8,381 nt of DNA from Erythrobacter sp. 34-65-8 (GTDB lineage Bacteria > Pseudomonadota > Alphaproteobacteria > Sphingomonadales > Sphingomonadaceae), in contig NCJP01000057.1 of NCBI GenBank assembly GCA_002278985.1, positions 1 through 8,381 of the forward strand, written 5' to 3'. The notes beneath the pieces are model-generated. The model was not told the origin of the DNA, did not search any database, and saw nothing but the letters and a program-made list of their open reading frames with translations. Shown piece after piece: positions 1-6,744 of the stretch. Position 1 is the first letter of the stretch, and each line of letters begins with the position of its first letter. The position numbers and the translations under genes were made by a program.

Positions 1-30
1 GCTTGGTGGCGCCTAAGGCCGTTTGTAATA

Positions 31-909
31 CTAGTTTTTGTGCAATGCAACCAGCCGGTCACGCAGAACGGCGTTGTCCATTGCGCAACCCTGGCCGATG
101 CGTTCTTTTTGCATCAGCCTGACCAGCGCCTGGAGCCGGTTTTCCAGTGCATCGGGGTCGCCCAGCATACCACGTTCATGGCCCAGTGTGGCATTGGCCA
201 CGTACCACCCCTGCCCGCGCTGCCCGACGATCTGGTCCAGGGGAACCCGCACGTCGGTAAAGAACGTTTCATTGAACTCGGCGTGACCGGTCATGGTCTT
301 GAGTGGTCGGACCTCGATCCCTGGTGTGTCCATCGAGAAGATCAAGTAGGAGATGCCGCCGTGCTTGGGCGCGTCCGGTTCGGTCCGAACAAGGCAAAAG
401 ATCATGTCCGCCTGCTTGGCCGTGCTGGTCCAGATCTTCTGTCCGTTGATGACAAAGTCGCCATTTTCGACGCGGGCGCTGGTCTTGAGCGCGGCGAGGT
501 CCGATCCCGCTCCAGGTTCCGAATATCCCTGACACCAGATTATCTCGCCATTAAGGGTCGGCTCGATCCATTGCTGTTTCTGGGCTTCGGTTCCGAGTTC
601 CAGCAGCGTGGGAACGAGCATGGAAATGCCCTGGTTCGCAAGGCCTGCGGGGATGCCAGCGCGCGAAAATTCCTCGGCAATGATCCGCGATTTCAGGATG
701 TCCGGCTCGGCTCCGTATCCGCCGTATTCCTTGGGAATCGTACGCGCCGTGTAACCATGCAGGATCAACAGCTTTTGCCATTCGACGGCTTCGGGGGAAG
801 GGCGCGCGGCACGGCCTTGGCCATCGGGTGCGCGGTGACCGTGGGTTTGCAGGAACTGGCGCACTTCCTCGCGAAACGCGTCATACTGGGGTCCGTAGTC
901 GAGATCCAT
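31..909 (-). CDS. Acyl-CoA dehydrogenase, C-terminally truncated or frameshifted
   Basis: This is a FAD-dependent acyl-CoA dehydrogenase, expected to make a trans-2-enoyl-CoA from an acyl-CoA thioester. The 292 residues cover the N-terminal helical domain, the central beta domain with the FAD/substrate motif WCQGYSEPGAGSDLA (about 125-139), and the start of the C-terminal helical domain. Family members are usually 380-400 residues, so about 100 are missing, including the last helices that bind FAD and form the tetramer. Similarity to the second dehydrogenase of this window runs up to NAVLRDRLVAL (279-289) and stops three codons before the TAG. The HER motif (Glu245) is a candidate catalytic base of the isovaleryl/long-chain type. 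The ATG lies 6 bases after the DUF35 stop, with GAAGGA 9 bases upstream. It is the last gene of the minus-strand operon. The family is certain; whether the product is functional is not. Confidence 0.85.
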   Translation of the reverse strand: MDLDYGPQYDAFREEVRQFLQTHGHRAPDGQGRAARPSPEAVEWQKLLILHGYTARTIPKEYGGYGAEPDILKSRIIAEEFSRAGIPAGLANQGISMLVPTLLELGTEAQKQQWIEPTLNGEIIWCQGYSEPGAGSDLAALKTSARVENGDFVINGQKIWTSTAKQADMIFCLVRTEPDAPKHGGISYLIFSMDTPGIEVRPLKTMTGHAEFNETFFTDVRVPLDQIVGQRGQGWYVANATLGHERGMLGDPDALENRLQALVRLMQKERIGQGCAMDNAVLRDRLVALHKN

Positions 910-915
910 CTTGGT

Positions 916-1392
916 CTATCCTTCTGCGCGCGCGATCGCGACGGGTCGGAATACTGGCAGGCGAAAATCTTCGGAGATCGGCTCGAAATCCAGCGTGACC
1001 GGCAGATCGAGCTCAAGCTCGTCGAGCGCGCAATCGACCAGCCGGGTTGCCATGCGCACTCCCTCCTCCAGTTCCACCACCGCAGCGATGAAGGGAATCT
1101 CGCCGGCGAAGGCGGGATGCAGTGCCTGATGGGTCACCGTCCAGGAAAACAGCGTGCCATTGCCGGTGCTACGCTCCCACGACCATTCAGGAGAACCGCA
1201 TCGGGCGCACATATAGCGCGGCAAATGCCGAAAACTGCCGCATCCTTCGCACTGCTGGAAGTAAAGGTTGCCGTCCTGACACCGGTTCCAGAATTCCTGC
1301 TCCACCGGATCCTGCGGGCGCGGCTTTGGCTTGGCTGGTGCGGCCTGCGCCGAGGGGCGCATCTTGGGCGGCAGATCTTTCTCGTCGCTCAC
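916..1392 (-). CDS. DUF35 zinc-ribbon/OB-fold protein, partner of the adjacent thiolase-like protein
   Basis: This 158-residue protein belongs to the DUF35 (ChsH2 C-terminal-like) family. A proline/alanine-rich N-terminus (about 8-30) precedes a rubredoxin-like zinc ribbon with C48-x2-C51 and C62-x2-C65, then a beta-rich OB-fold (about 75-150). DUF35 proteins are usually encoded next to thiolase-fold proteins. In the steroid pathway the ChsH2 DUF35 domain forms a complex with the aldolase Ltp2 and is needed for its activity. The start is GTG at 1392, overlapping the TGA of the upstream thiolase-like gene (GTGA), which suggests translational coupling and equimolar production, as expected for a complex. 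No hydratase (MaoC) domain is fused here, unlike ChsH2 itself. The specific CoA substrate cannot be read from the sequence. Confidence 0.88.
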   Translation of the reverse strand: MSDEKDLPPKMRPSAQAAPAKPKPRPQDPVEQEFWNRCQDGNLYFQQCEGCGSFRHLPRYMCARCGSPEWSWERSTGNGTLFSWTVTHQALHPAFAGEIPFIAAVVELEEGVRMATRLVDCALDELELDLPVTLDFEPISEDFRLPVFRPVAIARAEG

Positions 1393-2561
1393 GCAAACCT
1401 CCTCAAAATCGCTATACTGCCGTCACCCAGATCGCCCCAGCCGGTCACCAGGCCGGTCTGGGCGCCTTCGACCTGCCGCTCCCCACAATCGTGGCGCAAC
1501 TGACGCACCGCCTCGACGACATGGTTCAGTCCCCAAATATGGGCCTCGCTCAGCAGGCCGCCATGGGTGTTGACGGGATAGCGCCCGCCCAGCTCGATCT
1601 GGCCATTCGCGACGAACTCTGCCTGTCCACCTGGTTCGCAATAGCCCAGGGCCTCCAGCTGCAGGAGAACCACGTAGGTGAAGCAGTCGTAGATCTGCAG
1701 AAAATCCATGTCTTCGCGATCGACCCCCGCCATTTCGAACGCGCGCGGCGCGGCGTAGCTCAGGCCGATCTTGAAGGGGTCGGGACGCGAAGGGATATCG
1801 TCGGCGGGGTAAGGATGCCCTTCAGCCGCACCGGCGATGCTCACGGGAACATGCGGCATGTCCCTGGCGCGGTCCATTCGCGAAACCACGACTGCGCATG
1901 CCCCGTCAGTCTCCAGACAGCAATCGTAGAGGCGAAAGGGTTCGGATATCCAGCGCGCGGAATGGTAGGTTTCGGCATCCAGTTCCCGGCCATGAGTGAA
2001 GGCCTGCGGATTCATCTGCGCATGGCGACGGCACGCCAGTGCAACGGCCGCCATCGCTTCCGGGCCGATATCGTAAATTCGGGAGTGCCGGGTGGCGAGC
2101 CAGGCATACATCTGCACCGGCAGGAACACGCCATACGGAATGTAATAGCCTTGGATCGTATTCGTCAGGGTGTTCATGTTCATCGGCCGCGTCGGCGGTG
2201 CGCCAGGCTTGGGCCGCAAGGCGGAATAACCGTTCCACCCGAGCGTCACCAGCACATGGTCGCATAAGCCGCTGGCAATTGCCATCGCGGCGTTCTGGAG
2301 TGCCGTGGTAGGGCTCGCCCCGCCCATGTGGACCGTAGAGGCATAGCGCAGAACTTCGATACCGAGGTTAGCCGCCATCTCTTCCGAGGTGGTGTAGATC
2401 GGCGGAGGAACCATGCCGTCGATATCCGACGGCTTCAGCCCTGCATCTGCTATGGCTTTGCGCGATGCTTCCAGCATCATGTCGACCGCGGTTTTCTCGG
2501 TGCCTTTCACGAAAGCGGTTTCGCCCACTCCGGTGATGGCCGATTTGTCGCTTAAGCTCAT
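1389..2561 (-). CDS. Thiolase-fold, SCP2/Ltp2-like protein without the catalytic cysteine (probable acyl-CoA aldolase)
   Basis: This is a 390-residue protein of the SCP2-thiolase/lipid-transfer family. The start chosen is the ATG at 2561 ([14 protein letters not shown]), where the family N-terminus begins. The frame stays open 58 codons further upstream, but that part runs antiphase through the Coq4-like gene. In the segment [10 protein letters not shown] (79-88) the thiolase nucleophilic Cys appears to be replaced by Gly81, so Claisen thiolysis is unlikely. The HDCF motif of thiolases reads YDCF here (Tyr291-Phe294), and His341 sits in LSEAHIWG. Ltp2-type retro-aldolases likewise lack the Cys and use tyrosines in this area. 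With the DUF35 gene overlapping it downstream, a retro-aldol cleavage of a beta-hydroxyacyl-CoA is the best guess. Its ATG overlaps the upstream Coq4-like TGA (ATGA). The fold is certain; the reaction is inferred. Confidence 0.87.
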   Translation of the reverse strand: MSLSDKSAITGVGETAFVKGTEKTAVDMMLEASRKAIADAGLKPSDIDGMVPPPIYTTSEEMAANLGIEVLRYASTVHMGGASPTTALQNAAMAIASGLCDHVLVTLGWNGYSALRPKPGAPPTRPMNMNTLTNTIQGYYIPYGVFLPVQMYAWLATRHSRIYDIGPEAMAAVALACRRHAQMNPQAFTHGRELDAETYHSARWISEPFRLYDCCLETDGACAVVVSRMDRARDMPHVPVSIAGAAEGHPYPADDIPSRPDPFKIGLSYAAPRAFEMAGVDREDMDFLQIYDCFTYVVLLQLEALGYCEPGGQAEFVANGQIELGGRYPVNTHGGLLSEAHIWGLNHVVEAVRQLRHDCGERQVEGAQTGLVTGWGDLGDGSIAILRRFA

Positions 2562-3250
2562 GCCTGCCTGACCGCCTGGTAATCGCGTTCGAGCTGTTCG
2601 GAAAGAGCGCGCACCCTCTGATAGGTCTCCGGCGGACGCAGTCGCAACTCGCGGCGGGCATCCTCCAACGGACGATCGAGATTTTCTTCCCAGTAGAAGG
2701 TGGTCAGATCGGCTGCAGCCCGGCCCCGGCGCCACGCTTCAAATGCAGCGCGCGCCACTGGCAACTTGGCAGCTTCCAGTTTCATCTTGGGAATGCCGAC
2801 GCCCACGATGAAAGCGATCCCGTGATTATAGAATTGCGCGTTTCCGAAGGACAGCACGCACAATTCGCCCAGTGCGTCCCTGCCGTATCCGGTGACGACG
2901 TGAAACAGGTCATGCGAATCGCGAAGGCGCCGACGATAGAGGGAAACATCGGGGTCGCCGAAGTCCTCCAGACCTCCGGCCTCGCTGGCTTCCGCCAGAC
3001 CTTCTGCTGTCAGACCCTCCCCGTAAACAAAATCGAGGTAGGCTCGGCCAAGCGTGCCAGACGCACAGGTCGCAAGGCGTTTGCGATCGCACAAGGTTTC
3101 AAGCAGGTCGGCCCGGTCGGAAGCGATGCGCCGCCCATCGCTCGACTTCATGAAGCGATTGAAATTCCGATAATAGGAATTGCCCGACAATGCCTTGACG
3201 ATACGGAACACCTGCGCCGTATCCTCCTTGTCGGCAATCAACTGCCTCAT
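2558..3250 (-). CDS. Coq4-family protein (metal-site type) in a catabolic operon; N-terminus probably cut by a frame break
   Basis: The 230-residue frame matches the Coq4 family (PF05019). The metal-binding motif HDxxH-x11-E is intact: H113, D114, H117 and E129 in the segment from HDLFH to LGE, preceded by RRLRDS. Eukaryotic COQ4 acts in ubiquinone biosynthesis and has been linked to oxidative decarboxylation at C1 of the ring. Here the gene sits between a flavoprotein and a thiolase-like gene, so a role on a pathway intermediate is more likely than ubiquinone synthesis (inference). The ATG at 3250 has no good ribosome binding site and starts directly at the conserved segment [14 protein letters not shown]. 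Usual family members carry about 20 more residues ending in PLRAL-like sequence, and these are present just upstream in another frame. The 3' end overlaps the thiolase-like ATG by ATGA. The family is confident; the start is doubtful. Confidence 0.85.
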   Translation of the reverse strand: MRQLIADKEDTAQVFRIVKALSGNSYYRNFNRFMKSSDGRRIASDRADLLETLCDRKRLATCASGTLGRAYLDFVYGEGLTAEGLAEASEAGGLEDFGDPDVSLYRRRLRDSHDLFHVVTGYGRDALGELCVLSFGNAQFYNHGIAFIVGVGIPKMKLEAAKLPVARAAFEAWRRGRAAADLTTFYWEENLDRPLEDARRELRLRPPETYQRVRALSEQLERDYQAVRQA

Positions 3251-3312
3251 TGCCCCAGCGCTCTGAGAGGCTCTACGGGGCGGCGCAATTCATGACCTTT
3301 GGCGTAAGCCAT
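3247..3312 (-). CDS. 21-codon frame before the Coq4-like gene: displaced N-terminus or coupled leader
   Basis: An ATG at 3312 opens a short frame that begins MAYAKGHELRRP and ends PLRALGQ, with its TGA overlapping the Coq4-like ATG (ATGA). It has the best ribosome binding site in the operon: AGGAGG at 3325-3320, 7 bases before the ATG. The start lies 18 bases after the flavoprotein stop. Coq4-family proteins typically start with an RPxxPLRALRALRxLIADxEDTxQVF-like stretch. Adding one base at the GGGG run (3256-3253) or the following CAA would fuse this frame to [14 protein letters not shown] with exactly the family spacing. I therefore read it as the true start of the Coq4-like protein, separated by a one-base loss. 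The alternative is a leader whose translation is coupled to restart at ATGA. Confidence 0.7.
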   Translation of the reverse strand: MAYAKGHELRRPVEPLRALGQ

Positions 3313-3319
3313 CTTCTTG

Positions 3320-3325
3320 CCTCCT
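3320..3325 (-). promoter_or_regulatory. Strong Shine-Dalgarno site deciding the Coq4-like start
   Basis: On the minus strand AGGAGG lies 7 bases before the ATG at 3312. No comparable site precedes the ATG at 3250. This argues that ribosomes enter at 3312 and that translation of the Coq4-like protein begins, or formerly began, there. Confidence 0.75.
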
Positions 3326-3330
3326 GCGCT

Positions 3331-4473
3331 TCACTTGTAGATACCAGCGGACGCCAACGCCTTCTCGGCTCCATCGACCAGGTCGCGCATCACTTCGGCG
3401 GCAGGCCGGATCGAATCGATCAGGCCGATGCCTTGCCCCGCGAAGCCGGGGATGACATCCTTGCGCTCTGCCTTGATCCCGGAGGCCATGACCGGGCCGG
3501 AGATCATCGACTGATAGGGCATCGGCAGAGGTTCCTTTCCGGCCTGCACCCAGGCGTCGGCCCATTTGTTCCGGATCATGCGCGCCGGTTTGCCGGTAAG
3601 CGATCGACTAACGACCGTATCGGCATCGCCGCTTTCGGTGATCGCCTCTTTCTGGAAGCGCTCGATGCCCGCTTCCTCGGTCGCGAGAAATGCCGTGCCG
3701 ACCCACGCGCCCTCTGCCCCCAGCATCATCGCAGCGGCAACACCCCGGCCATCCGAGATACCGCCGGCCCCAAGGACAGGAACACGATCGCCAACGGCGT
3801 CGACCACCTGGGGAATCAAGGAAATAGTCCCGATCGGCGAGTTGTGACCTCCGCCATCGTGCCCTTGCGCGACGATCATGTCGATGCCCGACCCGACGAC
3901 CTGTTCGGCGTGCTTGACCTTGCCGATCACCGCCATGACCTTGGTGCCATTGGCATGGAGCCGATCCATCCACGGTTCAGGATTGCCAAGGCCGGCAGCA
4001 TAAACCGGCACCTTTTCCTCGATCACCACTTCCATCTGCGCCTCAAAGAATTCCTTCGAGAACAACTGCGGGCCGCCCTTGCCCATTTCAGGCGCGCCCG
4101 CCGCCCGCATGGCGGCGGCAGCATCGACCTCCGGAAGCTCTTCACGATCCATGAAGTCGCGCGCGAACTGCTGATATTCACCCATCAGATCCATGGGATT
4201 TTGGGGTGCAGCACCGCTTTGAGGGGCAGAGCCGCGCCTGACCGACGCGGGGAGCAGCGTATCGACACCGAAAGGTTTGTCGGTCAATTCCCGGGTCTGG
4301 CGAATCCAGTCACGCAACTGATCGGGCGAACACGCCGCGGCACCCAGGACCCCGAGCCCGCCGGCATTCGAAACCGCAGCCGCCAGCGCCGGAACGCTCG
4401 CTCCGCCCATCCCGGCAAGCAGGATCGGGTACCGGATCCCCAGCATTTCGCATATTCGGCTCTTCAACGCCAT
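3331..4473 (-). CDS. Nitronate monooxygenase-like FMN-dependent flavoprotein
   Basis: This 380-residue TIM-barrel flavoprotein belongs to the nitronate monooxygenase / 2-nitropropane dioxygenase family. It starts with the usual SRICEMLGIRYPILLAGMGG (5-24). The family signature AQG-x-E-A-GGH appears as AQGHDGGGH (202-210), with the catalytic-type His210 kept and Asp206 in place of Glu. The FMN-phosphate region follows (LGAGGISDGRG, 234-244, and WVGTAF, 257-262). Residues about 80-150 form a segment longer than in compact members, rich in Ala, Met and Glu. Members act on nitronates, but others are CoA-ester or quinone reductases; IpdC of the steroid ring pathway belongs to this superfamily. In this operon a redox step on an acyl-CoA intermediate is plausible, though not shown. 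The ATG has GGAG/GAGG 5-10 bases upstream. The gene lies 50 bases downstream of the regulator. Confidence 0.87.
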   Translation of the reverse strand: MALKSRICEMLGIRYPILLAGMGGASVPALAAAVSNAGGLGVLGAAACSPDQLRDWIRQTRELTDKPFGVDTLLPASVRRGSAPQSGAAPQNPMDLMGEYQQFARDFMDREELPEVDAAAAMRAAGAPEMGKGGPQLFSKEFFEAQMEVVIEEKVPVYAAGLGNPEPWMDRLHANGTKVMAVIGKVKHAEQVVGSGIDMIVAQGHDGGGHNSPIGTISLIPQVVDAVGDRVPVLGAGGISDGRGVAAAMMLGAEGAWVGTAFLATEEAGIERFQKEAITESGDADTVVSRSLTGKPARMIRNKWADAWVQAGKEPLPMPYQSMISGPVMASGIKAERKDVIPGFAGQGIGLIDSIRPAAEVMRDLVDGAEKALASAGIYK

Positions 4474-4523
4474 TCTTCCTCTCCAGCCACTTGCCTAAAC
4501 GCACACTCAAACTATTGAAAATT

Positions 4524-5252
4524 CTACAGCTGCCCCCATCGCACCCGCTGCGAGACCAGCTCGGGACTGCGCTCCGAAAGATAGACGGCAGAGCCGGCCA
4601 CCAACCGGCTCATTGCTTGACGGGCCGCGGCGCTGTCGCCAGTCCGCACTGCCTCGAGCACCCGCACCAGAAACTTCATCTGCACCGCCCGTTCCTGTGC
4701 CGAATATCCCAGCGAATGGGAAAACTCGCGGGTCAACAGATGCATCGCAGAGGTCAGCAAACCGAACAGCGGATTGCCGCTCGCCCAACCCAACAAGTCG
4801 TGAAATCTGCGATTAAGTTCCTCGAATTGATCAGAGGCTTCATGATGCCTCAATTCCGCCAGACACCCTGCCAACGCGCTGAGATCAGCGGTAGTTGCAC
4901 GCTGGGCTGCATACCCTGCGACATCGGGAGCAATTGCTTCGCGCAATTCAAGCAAACCACGCAAATCGGCTTCCATGAAATGCAGAATCAATGACAAACT
5001 GCTTGCAAAATCGCCGGTCTGCGGACGGGCTACGACGGGACCTCCACCACGGCCGAGCTGGAGATGGATGACCCCTTGCAATTCCAGGAACCGCAAAGCC
5101 TCCCGCAAAGTTGCGCGCGCAACCTCGTAACGCGCGAGCATTTCATCCTCGCGCGGAAGCCTGTCACCCGGGTTATGGCGACCCGCCTCGATGTCCCGCA
5201 CGATGCTTTGCGCAAGAGAAAGGGCACGCTTGGCCTTCTTCACCGCTGACAT
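4524..5252 (-). CDS. GntR-family transcriptional regulator, FadR/FCD subfamily
   Basis: This is a 242-residue one-component regulator. The N-terminal winged helix-turn-helix (about 10-75) contains LPREDEMLARYEVARATLREALRFLELQG and a glycine-rich wing. The C-terminal all-helical FCD ligand domain (about 85-225) contains the typical LRE and RRFH segments. The ATG at 5252 gives the usual N-terminus; a GTG 26 codons further upstream (5330) is also in frame but lies in the AT-rich promoter area. Residues that bind metal in many FCD proteins look replaced: Asp by Asn147 in NRRFH, and later His positions by Met192 and Arg216 (alignment by eye). The ligand is therefore likely an organic acid or acyl-CoA bound without metal. 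It is first in the minus-strand operon and divergent from the P450, so it probably controls both units, with a pathway acyl-CoA as inducer (inference). Confidence 0.88.
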   Translation of the reverse strand: MSAVKKAKRALSLAQSIVRDIEAGRHNPGDRLPREDEMLARYEVARATLREALRFLELQGVIHLQLGRGGGPVVARPQTGDFASSLSLILHFMEADLRGLLELREAIAPDVAGYAAQRATTADLSALAGCLAELRHHEASDQFEELNRRFHDLLGWASGNPLFGLLTSAMHLLTREFSHSLGYSAQERAVQMKFLVRVLEAVRTGDSAAARQAMSRLVAGSAVYLSERSPELVSQRVRWGQL

Positions 5253-5453
5253 CCGCCACTCATCAGCACACCCGCACCTCTCGAATAAAAAGTATAAGGA
5301 TATTAGCAAACCTTCGTTGGATCGGCACACTATCCGATGGGATTGGTGTCTGCAAGGGACTAAAAGAGTATACGATTTATTGACTGCACGAGATGTCTCC
5401 CTTAAGGATGACTGAAGGCCGATCAGGCCTGAGATGTAGAAGGAATAGTTCTT
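5253..5453. promoter_or_regulatory. Divergent promoter region between the regulator and the P450
   Basis: These 201 bases separate the two divergent units and must hold the promoters of both unless transcription starts elsewhere. The part from 5285 to 5310 is clearly AT-rich compared with its surroundings. On the minus strand TATACT (5296-5291) is a possible -10 box for the regulator, without a convincing -35 partner. On the plus strand TTGACT (5380-5385) is a possible -35 for the P450, with only a weak -10 near 5403-5409. An inverted repeat ATCGG-N8-CCGAT lies at 5321-5338. The individual boxes are guesses; the role of the region as a whole is well supported by gene orientation. Confidence 0.7.
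5423..5432. promoter_or_regulatory. Candidate operator: perfect palindrome TCAGGCCTGA
   Basis: This 10-base perfect palindrome overlaps a second inverted repeat, AGGCC-N5-GGCCT (5416-5430). It lies between the possible P450 promoter and its ribosome binding site, a place where a bound repressor would block transcription. FadR-type regulators bind short palindromes of this size. The sequence does not match the common TGGT-N-ACCA-like FadR operator, so assignment to the neighbouring regulator is inference. Dyads this short also occur by chance. Confidence 0.35.
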
Positions 5454-6716
5454 ATGGACAGCCAGATCGCCGAGCCGGATGCCGCGGCGAGGATCGCGTC
5501 AATTCCGATCGAGGAAATCGACGTGGCCCGGCCAAGCCTGTTTCAGAACGATACCATCGGTCTATTTTTTGACAGGTTGCGCGCCGAAGAACCTGTCCAC
5601 TACTGCCGCGAGAGCTATGTCGGCCCTTACTGGTCCATTACCAAGTTCGACGACATCATGGCGGTGGACACCAATCATAAGGTCTTCTCTTCGGAAGCGA
5701 AGCTAGGCGGAATTGCAATCCAGGACATGCATTCGGTGGAAGGCGCGCTCGAACTTGAAATGTTCATAGCGATGGACCCGCCCAAGCACGATCAGCAGCG
5801 CAAGGCGGTGACTCCGGCAGTGGCTCCGTCCAACCTGCAACTGCTCGAGCCGATCATCCGCAAGCGCGCGGGAGAGATTCTCGATGAACTCCCGATTGGC
5901 GAAGATTTCGACTGGGTGGATAAGGTTGCGATCGAGTTGACGACGATGACGCTGGCAACCTTGTTTGATTTCCCTTGGGAGGAGCGGCGCAAGCTGACGC
6001 GCTGGTCCGATGTAGCAACTGCGGCACCTGAAACCGGGATCGTCGAATCCTACGAGGCGCGGCGCGAAGAACTCATCGGTTGCGCGATGTATTTCAAGAC
6101 TCTGTGGGACGAACGGATAAACGAGGAGCCGAAGAACGACCTCATCTCGATGATGGCTCATTCTCCCGCCACGCGCGACATGCCGTTCCTCGAGTTTCTC
6201 GGCAATCTTATGCTGCTGATCGTCGGTGGAAACGACACAACACGCAATTCCATCAGCGGCGGCGTGCTCGCCTTGAACCAAAGCCCGGACGAGTACGCGA
6301 AACTCGACGCGGATCCTTCGCTCATTAGCAAAATGGTTCCGGAAATCATCCGTTGGCAGACCCCCCTCACTCATATGCGCCGCACCGCGCTGGAAGATTG
6401 GGAGATCGGCGGCAAACAGATCAAGAAGGGCGACAAGGTGGTGATGTGGTACCTGTCAGGCAACCGCGACGAGAGTGCTATCGAGCGCGCGGACCAGTTC
6501 ATCATCGACCGCAAAAATCCGCGCCATCACCTCTCATTCGGCTATGGCATTCACCGCTGCATGGGAAACCGGCTCGCGGAACTGCAGCTGCGGATCATCT
6601 GGGAAGAAATTCACAAGCGCTTTTCCCGGGTCGAGGTTACAGGTGAACCAGAGCGTCTTTTTTCAAACCTCGTCCGCGGAATCACCAGGCTGCCGGTGCG
6701 GCTCCGCGCCCGCTGA
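5454..6716 (+). CDS. Cytochrome P450, CYP153-like (terminal hydroxylase)
   Basis: This is a soluble 420-residue class I bacterial P450. The I-helix oxygen-activation motif is GGNDTT (258-263), the ExxR motif is E297-I-I-R300, and the heme loop is FGYGIHRC (362-369) with Cys369 as the iron ligand. The run LMLLIVGGNDTTRNS, the segments RWQTPLTHMRRTALED and KGDKVVMWYLSGNRD, and the early GPYWSITKFDDIMAV and FSSEAKLGGI are, from memory, typical of CYP153, the alkane and fatty-acid terminal hydroxylases. CYP153 enzymes take electrons from a [2Fe-2S] ferredoxin, and one is encoded 28 bases downstream. The start has AAGGA 9 bases before the ATG. Likely job: first oxidation of an alkyl, alicyclic or terpenoid side chain. 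The exact subfamily and substrate cannot be set from sequence alone; other sphingomonad P450s act on steroids. Confidence 0.9.
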   Translation: MDSQIAEPDAAARIASIPIEEIDVARPSLFQNDTIGLFFDRLRAEEPVHYCRESYVGPYWSITKFDDIMAVDTNHKVFSSEAKLGGIAIQDMHSVEGALELEMFIAMDPPKHDQQRKAVTPAVAPSNLQLLEPIIRKRAGEILDELPIGEDFDWVDKVAIELTTMTLATLFDFPWEERRKLTRWSDVATAAPETGIVESYEARREELIGCAMYFKTLWDERINEEPKNDLISMMAHSPATRDMPFLEFLGNLMLLIVGGNDTTRNSISGGVLALNQSPDEYAKLDADPSLISKMVPEIIRWQTPLTHMRRTALEDWEIGGKQIKKGDKVVMWYLSGNRDESAIERADQFIIDRKNPRHHLSFGYGIHRCMGNRLAELQLRIIWEEIHKRFSRVEVTGEPERLFSNLVRGITRLPVRLRAR

Positions 6717-6744
6717 CTCTCGAGATCGAAATGCGGAGTTCAAG

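Noticed and set aside
1..34. Terminal inverted repeat of an insertion element at the left edge
   Set aside because: I could not match it to a known end, no partner repeat or target duplication is visible in the window, and a frameshift explains the break equally well.
40..1503. Long plus-strand open frame (487 codons) over the first dehydrogenase and DUF35 gene
   Set aside because: It is antisense to two genes with clear family motifs, its translation resembles nothing I know, and high-GC codon bias keeps such frames open.
1122..2267. Plus-strand open frame of 381 codons
   Set aside because: It is antisense to the thiolase-like gene and part of DUF35, with a low-information, Arg/Pro/His-rich translation.
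2562..2735. 58-codon upstream extension of the thiolase-like protein
   Set aside because: The extension overlaps the Coq4-like gene out of phase and has no family similarity; the ATGA-coupled start at 2561 gives the normal N-terminus.
3250..4518. Plus-strand open frame of 422 codons
   Set aside because: It is antisense to the nitronate-monooxygenase-like gene, with no recognisable domain.
5253..5330. GTG start of the GntR regulator at 5330
   Set aside because: The extra 26 residues are not typical of the family and lie in the AT-rich promoter area; the ATG at 5252 fits the family N-terminus better.
5703..6374. Minus-strand open frame of 223 codons inside the P450
   Set aside because: It overlaps P450 motifs on the opposite strand and has no supporting start site or domain.
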